From contig VZRN01005202.1 of NCBI GenBank assembly GCA_013397935.1, forward strand, positions 1,246,673-1,310,672: a stretch of 64,000 nt of DNA, given 5' to 3'. A model generated the notes under the pieces. That model searched no databases. It had not been told where the DNA came from and saw only the letters and a list, made by a program, of their open reading frames with translations. Both the position numbers and the translations under genes were made by a program. Positions within the stretch are counted from its first letter, which is position 1; each line of letters starts with the position of its first letter. Of the stretch, positions 50,280-59,900 are shown in pieces. Source of the stretch: Dasyornis broadbenti (taxonomy: Eukaryota; Chordata; Aves; Passeriformes; Dasyornithidae).

Positions 50280-50572
50280 GAAAAAAAACTAAAAAAAAAC
50301 CCCAAAAATGCAAAAAACCCCCACCCTAAAGCCCCTAAGTATGTTTGATACATCCTCAGGGGAAAACATCTGGTCATGTCTTTAAAAAAAAAAAAAAAAA
50401 AAAGGAAAGGAACATTAATGATGAATGAGAAAGAGGACAGAAAAACAATTATATTTTTGTGACGCCACTCTATAAATTAAAGGTATGCTTCAGCATTAAC
50501 TCTATTCATTTCTGGTCACACATCCTGGGCAGAAACTGCTGTGACAGGGAAAAGCAAAAAAAAAAAAAAAAA
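50280..50572 (+). repeat. A-rich low-complexity cluster with two long poly(A) runs
   Basis: A-rich sequence at 50280-50320, an uninterrupted A20 at 50384-50403 and an A17 at 50556-50572. No retrocopied gene is recognisable upstream of either run, and no target-site duplication was found. Confidence 0.8.
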
Positions 50573-52015
50573 GTGCTCTTTCTGTTCTGTGTTTCATCCA
50601 ACACACTTTCATCTGCTTTCACACATTTTGCTCCTCCATGTCATTTTGACTCTTCAGTCAGATCCTTTATTATGTGAAAGGTCTTTTCTTGACTGGTATT
50701 GTCTATTTCTTGAAATTCTCTTCTTAAAATGAAATGTCAACTAATATGTCGTTGGTATCCCTATGGATACTGAACTCCAAGCTATTGTAGGATTTTTTAA
50801 TGACTTAGATGGTCCTTCTCAAACAAACTCCCACTAGGAATCTTTCATGCTAATTAGAGTCACCCATCCTCTTGGAACAACTGCTTCACAACCTGTGAAG
50901 CTGCTGCTCTAAACCCTTGTCGTTTTGTCATACCCAAAATAGTTCATGTATGTTTGGTGTCAATTCCCCGGTTATTACTGCTTCATTGACTTGTTTCTCC
51001 AAGATCCCCTGTAGCAGCATGTATGCAGTCTCTATTTATTGAGGAAAAAGCTGTTTACACAAGCCTGTTAGTCCACCCCTAATCAGACTCTGGGAGATTT
51101 CTATCTACATAGACTGTCACATGCACTTCACTAAAATTTTACCTCATCAGTTTATTCAGTCATTTCTTTCTTTAAAGTTACAGGACTCTCCTCACACCTC
51201 TGTGACCCAAGCTGTCCTTCGGGTATATTCATAGCCAGGAATTACAGTATCTTATTGATTTTTGTCATTGCATCATATTTCAAGCTGTCTGTTGAATAAT
51301 GTCTATGCTATCAAGGTCCTCTTCTCATAGCAAGCAGCAGTGTCTAGGGCTGTCAATCTTACTGCCATTCATAAGTACTAACATCCACTAAAAATAAATT
51401 AGTATAAAAGTGATGTGACAATGAAAAGCTGTAATGTGAAGATACCAAAGAAAAAGGCTTTTGTCAAATTTGAGTCGCATGGAATGTGTCATATAACACG
51501 ACCCAAACTGTTTGACAAGAACAAATTATCTCAAGATTCCCTATCAAAATAAGCCAAATCTATTAAAATATACAAATAAATCCCAGCTATGAGATCAGCA
51601 TCCCGTATTACAGGAAACTACATTTACTAGGTTACACTATTGAATTAAAAAATAGCAAAAGTTCTTATGAATAGTTAATCAAGAGCTCCTAATTTTTTCA
51701 TAATTGAGGAATTTTTAAAATCTTTAGCTGAAATCAATTTCAAAAGTAGATGGTGGAATTCCATAGGGTTACTATTATATTGAATGAAACAGAGATGTAA
51801 AATATGAAAAAAACCTGACACCAACAAAATGCAGATTAACTGCAGAAACAGACAGAAGGCCACAGCAGCAGATCAAAGAGACAGCAGCTTGGCAAAGTAT
51901 GATGGAGCATTACCATAATGAATTTTGTGAGTAAGCAGTGTCCTTTAAAATAATTCTTTTGATCTCTTAAGAAGGCATTAACTATAATCAAGAAAGGGTT
52001 TACTTAGCAAAAAAA
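50573..52015. other. Unclassified AT-rich sequence up to the assembly gap
   Basis: No gene recognised. The stretch 50,880-51,390 is pyrimidine-rich on the plus strand and could be a very old antisense LINE remnant, but no family word was firm enough to call it. Confidence 0.35.
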
Positions 52016-52098
52016 NNNNNNNNNNNNNNNNNNNNNNNNNNNNNNNNNNNNNNNNNNNNNNNNNNNNNNNNNNNNNNNNNNNNNNNNNNNNNNNNNNN
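52016..52098. other. Assembly gap (83 N) inside a poly(A) run
   Basis: The N block is preceded by seven A (52009-52015) and followed by twelve A (52099-52110). The gap therefore probably represents an unresolved homopolymer or A-rich element, and its 83-bp size may be only an estimate. Confidence 0.97.
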
Positions 52099-52169
52099 AA
52101 AAAAAAAAAAGGAATAGGCTTATATGGGATTTAACTTTAACCCATTTCCAGCACCTCCATCATGATGTT

Positions 52170-52265
52170 TCATAGATTCCTAACAGGCTTTCCCTGGTTA
52201 TCTAGTCTGGCCTTCTGAATTCTAGCCAAAAGAACTTCCTGCAGCAATTCCTGACTTGTACACTG
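52170..52265 (+). mobile_element. Old CR1-like 3'-end scrap
   Basis: TTATCTAGTCTGGCCTTCTG, then AGCCAAAAGAACTTCCTGCA, then GCAATTCCTGACTTGTA follow the order of a CR1-type tail common in reptiles and ancient in birds (ATCTAGTC.GACCTCCTG, CCATAGAACTTC, AATTCCTG). Only about 95 bp can be matched by eye. Confidence 0.45.
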
Positions 52266-52752
52266 TAAGAGCAATTTCCTCCTGTTTCCTTTCAGGATTA
52301 AGAATGAAAGTGAGAGACTAGTCAGACAGTTAAATTTAACTAGATTCCAGATCAGTTTCCTGGACTAGAAGGAAATGCAGCTCATCAAATGCCTGGGTTG
52401 AGATTAAACTCAAAGCTTCCCTGTAGCAAATGTGAAATTGAACCCTCCCAAACCGCGGACAGATAGAAAGAGTTGGGGTGCTCTTAGGCAGCTAAGGTGG
52501 GATAGTAAAGCCAGACAGAAAAGTCCTGAGAATCTGGGTTTGCTATTCCCACTGTTGCTGGCAGCACAATAGTTTGGGCAACAAACACAGCTGCCCTTAC
52601 AGCCAATTTTGCTGTCCCATTTCTCCCCATCCCACAGTAGAGATCTATCCTGACACTCACACACACTTTTCTCTCAGAAAAAGCAGGAGCCATCAGCAGT
52701 TAGAGCCATGGCTTTGCAGGCGACTGCAAACCAGCAAAACCATGGGACTACA

Positions 52753-52767
52753 GTTGCCATGGGCAAC
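52753..52767 (+). promoter_or_regulatory. RFX-type X-box
   Basis: GTTGCCATGGGCAAC fits the X-box consensus GTNRCC-N(0-3)-RGYAAC with a three-base spacer. It forms the centre of an 8-bp inverted repeat (CAGTTGCC/GGCAACTG, 52751-52769). RFX proteins bind such sites near ciliary and MHC class II genes and in enhancers. Nothing nearby tells which gene it would serve. Confidence 0.4.
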
Positions 52768-53019
52768 TGGCTGGCTGTGTCTCTGGCCCCTTCTGGGCTG
52801 TGCTGGACTTGCAGTGAGCAGACAGAACTACAGTACCTCCACAGGAAGAGTCTAAAAGACTGGAGGGAACATGCCTTGTTCTGTTCAGGTTTTGATCGAA
52901 ACTAGACTAGCAAGTCCACAGGAACCATGGAGCAGACTGTTGCGCACCTAGGCACCCAGCTGCCTGCTGGTGCATCCGACAGGCCTGGCCGTGCACTGGC
53001 ACATCAAAAGGAGCTGTAG

Positions 53020-53350
53020 CTCTCATTACAGCTGACATAATGAAGGCATGGTGCTAATAATTGTTTGGAGCAGGAGTCTGCTCTTTGGAGAAATTTTCCT
53101 GAATGCTGTTAAAGGGGCCCTGGTTGTTTTCAAATGAGCAAGTGAAATCTAAGGCGCTCGGATCTGCTAACAATTATCTTCAGAGCCACTCTTGCCGCTG
53201 CCTTTCTCAACTCTGTCCATCACACGGCTGCCTCAGAGCAGGAGCTGCATGGCAAGTTGAGCACTCTGTGGGGTGGAAAACCATTATGCCTTATTAACTC
53301 TGAGTGACTAAGCCTTTTGTGCAGGAACTGAATATAATTAAAACACATTT
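53020..53350. promoter_or_regulatory. Candidate enhancer-like element downstream of the X-box
   Basis: Contains GGTGCTAATAATTGTTTGG, CTAACAATTATCTTCAG and GAATATAATTAAAACAC around a more GC-balanced centre, without simple repeats or transposon words. It resembles conserved non-coding DNA. Inference from composition and motif content only. Confidence 0.22.
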
Positions 53351-55640
53351 TCATTGCTAAGCAGTTAGAATGAGGAGCTAGGCTTGGGCTTTTCTATTCG
53401 CCCTACCTGACTAGTGAATTTATGATAAATAGCAATGCTGAAGTTTAGAAAAATCTAAAATTATTTCTTGACAAAACAATAATAATAACACGAACAAAAA
53501 GTAGAAGGCATAAAGCAATGAGTAGATATTATTTAAGCCACATAGACATCTGATGCAAAAGGCAGGTATCTCTCATTTCAGAAAAAGAAGAGAATTACTC
53601 AAAGTGTGGGAACAACTATCTACACAAGCTCAGGCAAGTTTCTTTCCATACTTAATATGGCTGTTGGCTTTGGAAGATTCCATTTTCCAGTCTTGACTTA
53701 AGCTGCAGAAACTGCCAGAGCCATCTTAAATTATTTAAAAGAGGCTTCAACAAGCTGGATATCCCTTCCACCCTTGTGGGAATTCTTGCAAGGAACTGAT
53801 CAGGCTGAAATATGCCAAAAAACAATGTTTGGCATAAGTGAGCAACTGTGACTGCTGCTGCTACAGTAATTTAAGAAAGGCAGCAGCTGGGAAAGACTGT
53901 TTCTCATGGTAACCCTTTCCATGTGTGTCCTCCACCCAGATGTAAAGTCAAAGACCCTCCTCTCAAAGGAGCAGCTTTGAAGTTCTTAAGTGATATTTAA
54001 CTCCAACAACATAAACCCTTTATCGTCGTTATAAAGCAACCAGTAAAATAAGATACCACACCCCAAAGACTCCAGGACTTCGAAGAGAATAGTTAATAAG
54101 GAGGAAGGAGACACAACCTTGCTTTGCTCAGGAATCCTAAGAATTGTGCTACATTTTAACAGCGTTGTTTGAAGTCAGAGAACTCAAAGCCACTCAGACA
54201 GATTTTTATCTCCTCAACTCAAACAACAGTGGTAATAGAGACTCCACCATCTGAGTGCGCCTATGACCTGATTTTTGGCTGCTTCTCTGAGATACTTTTG
54301 AATTCATATGCTTTTAATTTTTGAAAGAAAAAGTGTTTGGGAAAGGAAGTGAGCATGAAAAATATATCTGCAATCTGGGAGCTACAGTTAAGAGAAAGGC
54401 ATCGTCTGTTTCTTATTTATGTATATAAACACAAAGAGTGATGATGAAGGACTCTAGATTCTCTGAGTTTTTCAGAGTGTAATGAAAAAAGCAGCCCCCA
54501 TAATCTTACATACAGCTTGTCACATACAGATTGATGCTACTCACCCATGGAGGAGAAGCAATGGGGTCTCAGCAAACACTTTCCCCACTTCCAACAAGCC
54601 ATTCCCAGAACCTCGTGGTACTGACACAAGGAGTTCCACAAACTCTTCATCCAGCCCTTATGTTTATGTAAATGAAAAACATTTTGATCACACAGCTGAA
54701 TGATAGAATTGCATCTATGTAACACTGTAAGAATTATTTCATGATAGAGCTGGGCCAAGTATTTAATACCTTTGTATTTCTTGAATGAAAACTGGAAGAG
54801 AAAGGGGGAGTATATTTGTTTGAACACAATGGTTTATTTTCAGTGGTAGCCCTGCTTCCATCCAAGTCCCACTTCCATCCAAATCCTCTCATGTTATTCT
54901 GCAAACATCCAAAGTAGCTGCTTTACTGCTTTGAAAAAATGCTTGAAATGCTCAAGCATGGCATATAACTCTATGTGTATATGGATATATCATATTCACA
55001 TGACTATTTGTGGAGGAACTGTTCAAGCAACAAGCTGAAAAAAGCCTGAGAGCTCAGGGGGAATGCCATAAAACTTGGGCCATCAGGCACACAGATAGAG
55101 CAAAACAGTCTGCTCTCAAAGTAGAGCAGCAAACAAATAATGAGAAATGTATTGGATGACAACCCTTATCAGCCACTTCTGAAATAATTGCGAGTATGTT
55201 TACAAAACTCAGAGCATGTTCAATGACAATTTGAAAAGTGAGTATGAAACTCAATTCATTAAATAGGTTAATTATTTCAAATAATTCAATCACTTCCTGT
55301 AAATCACAATATGAAGAAAGCAGCTCTGCCTGAGAAGAGTTTCTATTCGGCACGGTTTGTCACCATGGCCTTTCCTATGCCTTCTGCTTATGTAGCCTGC
55401 AACAGCTCCAGTACTTGTGCCCATGCAGTTGCTCATAGCTTTAAGAAGGATTTATAACGGTATTAAAATGGACTGTTTAAATCCACAGCAAAGCAACAAA
55501 CACAAGCTTCTCCCCCTTTTTGTCAACACTGTGAATGCAGAGGGCTTGTATGGATCAGCTTTACTTCTGAGGGACCCCTCCAAACAAGATTGGTGTTTGG
55601 ACCAGCCCTGAGGCCACCACACGCCACCCAGCAATTACCT

Positions 55641-56010
55641 GGCCTGTTCCCGCTGTGTCCTCAGCTGCCCAGCAACAACAGCCTCCTCAGTGGGGCATCA
55701 ATACCCATTTCCTCAGCAAGGCAGTGCTCATCCCCTTGGCAGGCACTGGCAGCCATTTCTTCAAAGGATATTGCCATCCATCTCCTCAGAGGGTTACTGT
55801 CATCCATTTCTTCAGGAAGGCAGCACCTGTCACCTTTGAAGGTACCTGAGGCCCTCTCCTCAGCAGGGTACTGTCGGCCATTTTCTTCCTGAGGCAGCGC
55901 TCATCCCCTCAGCAGGCACTGACAGCTGTTAGCAGGCCTGGGCACCCCTGTCCTCAGCATAGCACTGGCTGCCAACTCCTCAGCAAAATGCAGGCACTCT
56001 TCTCCTCGGG
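55641..56010 (+). repeat. Degenerate minisatellite, units of 20-28 bp
   Basis: About fifteen consecutive units begin with GGCACTG-like and end with CCTCAGCA-like words around a CCATTTC core. Clear units start near 55,739 (GGCACTGGCAGCCATTTCTT), 55,765 and 55,791. A higher-order pattern is visible: a 22-bp GGCAGTGCTCATCCCC unit followed by a GGCACTG unit occurs at about 55,719 and again at about 55,894. Unit lengths are not multiples of three, arguing against a coding repeat. Copies are well diverged, so the array is old. Confidence 0.75.
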
Positions 56011-56377
56011 TGGAGCCCACTCCCTGTCTCTGTGGTGCCAGGCCCTTCCCAACAGCACCTCTGGGGATGGGCGGGGAGCTGGGCCTGCCTGCCACCCCTG
56101 AGGTACCTGGCTGCCTGGCTGCTGGGTGAACTGTGTGCCAGTGGTGGTGGGCATGGCATCTTGGGAGAAAGGCTGCCGGCATCAGGCAGCACAGCAGTGC
56201 AGCTGGCACAGCAAAAGATGGGGACTCACAGCGTTTCCTCAAGTCTCTCCTGTCCAGAGACACCACAGGATGGCAGCAGGGATCCCAGTGTGTCGTCAAG
56301 TCTCTGCTGCCCACAGAGGCTGCAGGATGGTGGCAGGACCACACACAAGGGCAAGTAACAGAGGCCAGTCCCCACAT
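55901..56377 (-). other. 158-codon ATG frame, function unknown
   Basis: This is the longest ATG-started frame in the window. It is rich in Pro, Ala, Arg, Cys and His and has no recognisable domain, signal peptide or membrane segment. The first third contains two related 19-residue segments (SVGSRDLTTHWDP and SLDRRDLRKRCES cores), which are the translation of the 57-bp duplication. The last part runs through the minisatellite. GC-rich repeat DNA readily gives such frames by chance, and this is the favoured explanation. Confidence 0.15.
56233..56346 (+). repeat. 57-bp tandem duplication
   Basis: Copies at 56233-56289 and 56290-56346, about 70% identical by eye. They share TCAAGTCTCT near the start and CAGGATGG further in. 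The period of 57 is a multiple of three, so both copies translate in the same frame on either strand. Confidence 0.85.
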
Positions 56378-56611
56378 GAGGGGAGCAGAGCCCTGGTTTG
56401 AAAACCTCTAAGGAGCAGATGAGGCAGTAGGATGTACAGATGGGCAGAGACCAGGGCACCCAGAACCTTCTGTGTGTAAGGTGTGTCTGTGAGGGCTGAT
56501 CGTGTAGGCTCTGCATGGGCCGCAGTGACACCGCTATGATGTCGAAAGGGAGAGAATGCGGTGACTGATTTGAGTCCGCTCCCATCCCTGCTCTCTACGT
56601 GCCAACGATGA

Positions 56612-56902
56612 CATACAATAGGGGAAATCCTAGAAGCCATGACAACTGAGCTGTGCCGCAGTGTGAGAGACTTTCATGCAACTGTACTTGACACGAAGAG
56701 ACGACTCCATGCTGAAATCCTGCAGCAGCATGAGAGGCCTAGAACTTTTCGTCTGCACCCTCGTGCTGCAAGCAGCTGGGTGAAATGGGACAGGTGCTTT
56801 TGCTTCCTTGCACATTTGATGGCTGCGATGTCTCTTTCTGAGGAATTGCCAGAGGAATGGCAAAGGATTCCAGTAGAAGGTGTCCAGAAGCCTGCAAGCC
56901 AA
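56612..56902 (+). other. Candidate coding exon ending at a splice donor
   Basis: The frame opens after a TGA at 56609-56611 and stays open to 56983. It includes an ATG at 56639 and the residues MTTELCRSVRDFHATVLDTK, and later LSEELPEEWQRIPVEG. An acceptor-like pyrimidine stretch and TAG precede 56,622. At 56,902 the sequence is CAA followed by GTAAGT, a good donor leaving the frame in phase 0. The amino-acid mix looks more protein-like than neighbouring frames, but no family is recognised and the minus strand is also open here. A second strong acceptor, TGCTTCCTCCTCAG, ends at 56,934, too close for a normal intron from this donor. Confidence 0.2.
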
Positions 56903-56984
56903 GTAAGTCTGCTCTTGTCTTGCTTCCTCCTCAGACTTTGGCCTTGTATTTGCTCCCAAGTATTAGAGAAACAGCCGACTTAGT

Positions 56985-59900
56985 GGGCTGTCTCAAATGC
57001 AACAGTGGAAATATTTTTGAAGGGGACGTTTGTACTCACAGACCCGAGAAAAATGTAGTTTAACATGTGCTGAATCACAGACAATATGCCATTGCTTCTC
57101 ACAGTGCACGAGTCTTTGGAGGAGCAGGCCCTGTGTCCGTTGTTCCCTCTCTACAGATACAGGCAGAGCAATAGCAAACTTGAAAATTTACAGATTTTGC
57201 CAGGTCACACCCATGCCCAGGTATCTCCATGGACTGAATTTGTTAGAAAACCTTAAAACGGATTTCTAAACATTTCTAAACACCTATAGATTTGTTTAAA
57301 AGCATTGTAATTAAAACTATCTGTACTTACTAGACAAACCTGTCTAGCTAAATCAATCAATATACATCCCTACTTACTAGAAAACTTCATAGACCATATT
57401 TGTAATTTGAATTATCTGAACAAGAAGAGCGTTAAAGGAATGAAAATCATGGTAAGGGTGCAAACTGGAAGCATTTCTATTTCTATTTCTATTCATGTTA
57501 AATTTTGAGTACTTTCACTTACATTAATGTAATTGTAACATAATTTGTATCCTTTTTTTTTAAAAGTCTATCACAAGCATCTTAAAACCGCTGGCTAAAA
57601 GGTAGGGCACTGTAAGCATCCAGCAAGCTGCTTGTTGCCAGTGATCTTCTTCTGCACTAGTGTCTTTTTCAAAGAACAGTTTGATCTCTTCAGAGTCCAT
57701 GGCACTTTCTCATTATTTTGCACTAGCATAGGGTGTTGCAAACTGAAATGTACTATTTTTAGGATAATTTAAATGGAAAATATAACTAAACCCACACATT
57801 AAAATCTCCTCTGCGTCTTCAGATTTGAATTGCCTGACACTGTTTGGCTTTCACATTCCTTTTTTCCCAAATCCAATCCGTGTCCCCAACTTACTTGACA
57901 GTGTGGCCTGAAATATCTAGCAAGACTTACATATAGGGTGGGTGTTTGTGTCATTTATTAGTTAACAGGAAGCCATTTACTGCTAAATTGTTTCTGGTGA
58001 TATGTATTAGATTGCTGCTATGTGGTATTTGCTGTGCATTCATATGCCATATAATCTGTGTGCTTTACAACCTATAAAAGATTAATCATAAAGGCAAGCT
58101 GTACCTTCATCACAATCAAGGTAAAAAAACTGCTTTATGGTTGCCTGTTTTTTATTACCTACAGATTTTATAGTAACTATTAGATCTAAAATATAAAATT
58201 TATGTATGTTCTGAAAGTTTAAATGCAGCCAGGAAAAACTTTGCAGTCAGGAGAACACCCACAGTAAATGCAAGAGGGAGCATTATGAAGTAAGCATCAG
58301 TGTATTGGCAACATTACTCAACACAGAAGATGAGCTGAGATGGATTTCTCATGACTGACTTTTTCACACTGTGGGAACTAGAAAATAAGTGTTGGGTTTG
58401 CATTCCAGGTTCGCTTGCTTAATTTGTTATGCAGATATTACCACTATAGGAGACTATTTCTCAGCAAAGACTTCTACTTTGCCCAAAAGCCTTTTGGATA
58501 CATTTAGCTCACTGCTTTGCCAATAGGATCTAATAATTAGTAGACTTCTTCAGAAAGGAACTGCAACCAGTGATGCTAAGAAAAAGGAAAAAAGAAGTAG
58601 TAGAGGAAGGCCTCCTACACTTTTTATTTTATGTAACATTATCTAAATTGTTGTCTTATGATGTTTGCCATGTGAGCATTATCAATCTTCCTTTTTTTGA
58701 GAGAAGATGGGTAAGAGGTGAGTTTCAGAAATACTGTGCAGAGGGGAGCTATCCACCAATAATCAAAAGAGGGAACCTAATAAACGGTAGCTTTATCAAG
58801 GAGCTGTTTCTGTTGTGTTATTAGGCTAATGGCATGAGACAAAATGCACAGTGATGTAGCTTTGTGTTCTTTCTTATGATGTAGGAGAAAGGTCTGAAAA
58901 AATTCTTTCTCTAAGGGTTATCTCTGCCTCCAACACAGCTTTTTCTTATGTTAAAATTTCAACTACTTTCATCCCAGGAAAATGATACAATTACTGGTTA
59001 CCAAATCATTACAGTATACAACCCACAAGACTGGTAGTGGAACAGTCAGAAGGGATGATGTTTCTCCTCAGCTTGTTTAAAACTATTTGCAATTTGTTTT
59101 TTCTCATGAAAACGCTGAGTTTTCGTGCTAAAGATTCAGTACAGATGCAATATTAAATATCCTGCAAAACTTTCTACGAAACTATAGGAGACAAGAGCTG
59201 CCAGTCCTGATATTCCTAATGTAAAAAGCAGGTTGAAATAAGCTTATTCATAAAAATCTATAGTCTTTCAGGCTTTCATTATACAAAGGAGAAAAGCAGA
59301 TTTTAACAATCATGCATATGTCCCTTGTAAACTTGTATTAAATGTTCCTTCACTGGCTTTAAGATGTTGGTCATGCCTGTTTTAATGTCACCACACCACT
59401 TTTTTTGTCCTATACAAGACCAAGGAAAACAAGGTAAGACCAGAATCTTCCAAACAGTTACAAAATTTTGGAAATTTTCAAGTGGTTTTCCTTAAAAAAA
59501 GAAAGAACAGTATATAGAGAGAGGACATATCTTTGAAGGTGAATACAGAAGATCTCTTTAACAGTGCCTCCAATACCTTTCCTTTCTTTGTCAACCAAGT
59601 ATTTCTGTGTTCAATTGATTCTACTTCCCCATGATGAGTTGGATGTTCCCATCCCTTGGTTATCACTAAGAGATTTCATTCTGGGCAAGCTGACAGAAAT
59701 ATACCATGGCAGCAGCGTCTTCAAATTATGAACGACACAGGATTTCTGTGTAAACATCAATTTTTCCAGATTGCTACTGCCTGAAAGCTTTAGAAGCTGT
59801 GCTTACAACTTGTGCCTACTCTAATAAATCTTGTGAATGTTTATAAGCGAAAATGTAGCTTGCAGCAGTGCTGATTATAACAGCTCTGCTAGGGCAGGCC

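Larger units (their letters stand above)
52266..55559. other. Unique non-coding sequence
   Basis: No coding gene recognised. The stretch contains an RFX X-box and a regulatory-looking element (both listed separately). An 18-bp-period duplication of CTTCCATCCAA lies at about 54854-54883. AT-rich to about 55,560, where GC content rises. Confidence 0.5.
55560..56980. other. GC-rich, CpG-retaining block
   Basis: A 1.4-kb segment clearly richer in GC than the AT-rich DNA on both sides. The right half, about 56,490-56,840, has about 14 CpG in 340 bp by hand count, several times the local background. Inside are a degenerate minisatellite (55,641-56,010), a 57-bp duplication (56,233-56,346), a 158-codon minus-strand frame and a plus-strand open segment ending at a splice-donor sequence. 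Retained CpGs imply germ-line hypomethylation or a recent arrival. Possible readings are a promoter or first exon, a young insertion of unknown type, or a repeat-driven GC island. No transposon ends or target-site duplication were found. Confidence 0.5.

Noticed and set aside
50384..50572. Poly(A) runs as tails of processed pseudogenes
   Set aside because: No coding similarity, polyadenylation-signal arrangement or target-site duplication could be seen upstream of either run.
50880..51390. Possible antisense LINE remnant
   Set aside because: Pyrimidine-rich and vaguely LINE-like, but no run of family-specific words in the right order could be established.
56490..56980. Endogenous retrovirus or LTR insertion
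   Set aside because: No TG...CA ends, primer-binding site, polypurine tract in the right place or recognisable viral domain was found; GC content and open frames alone are not enough.
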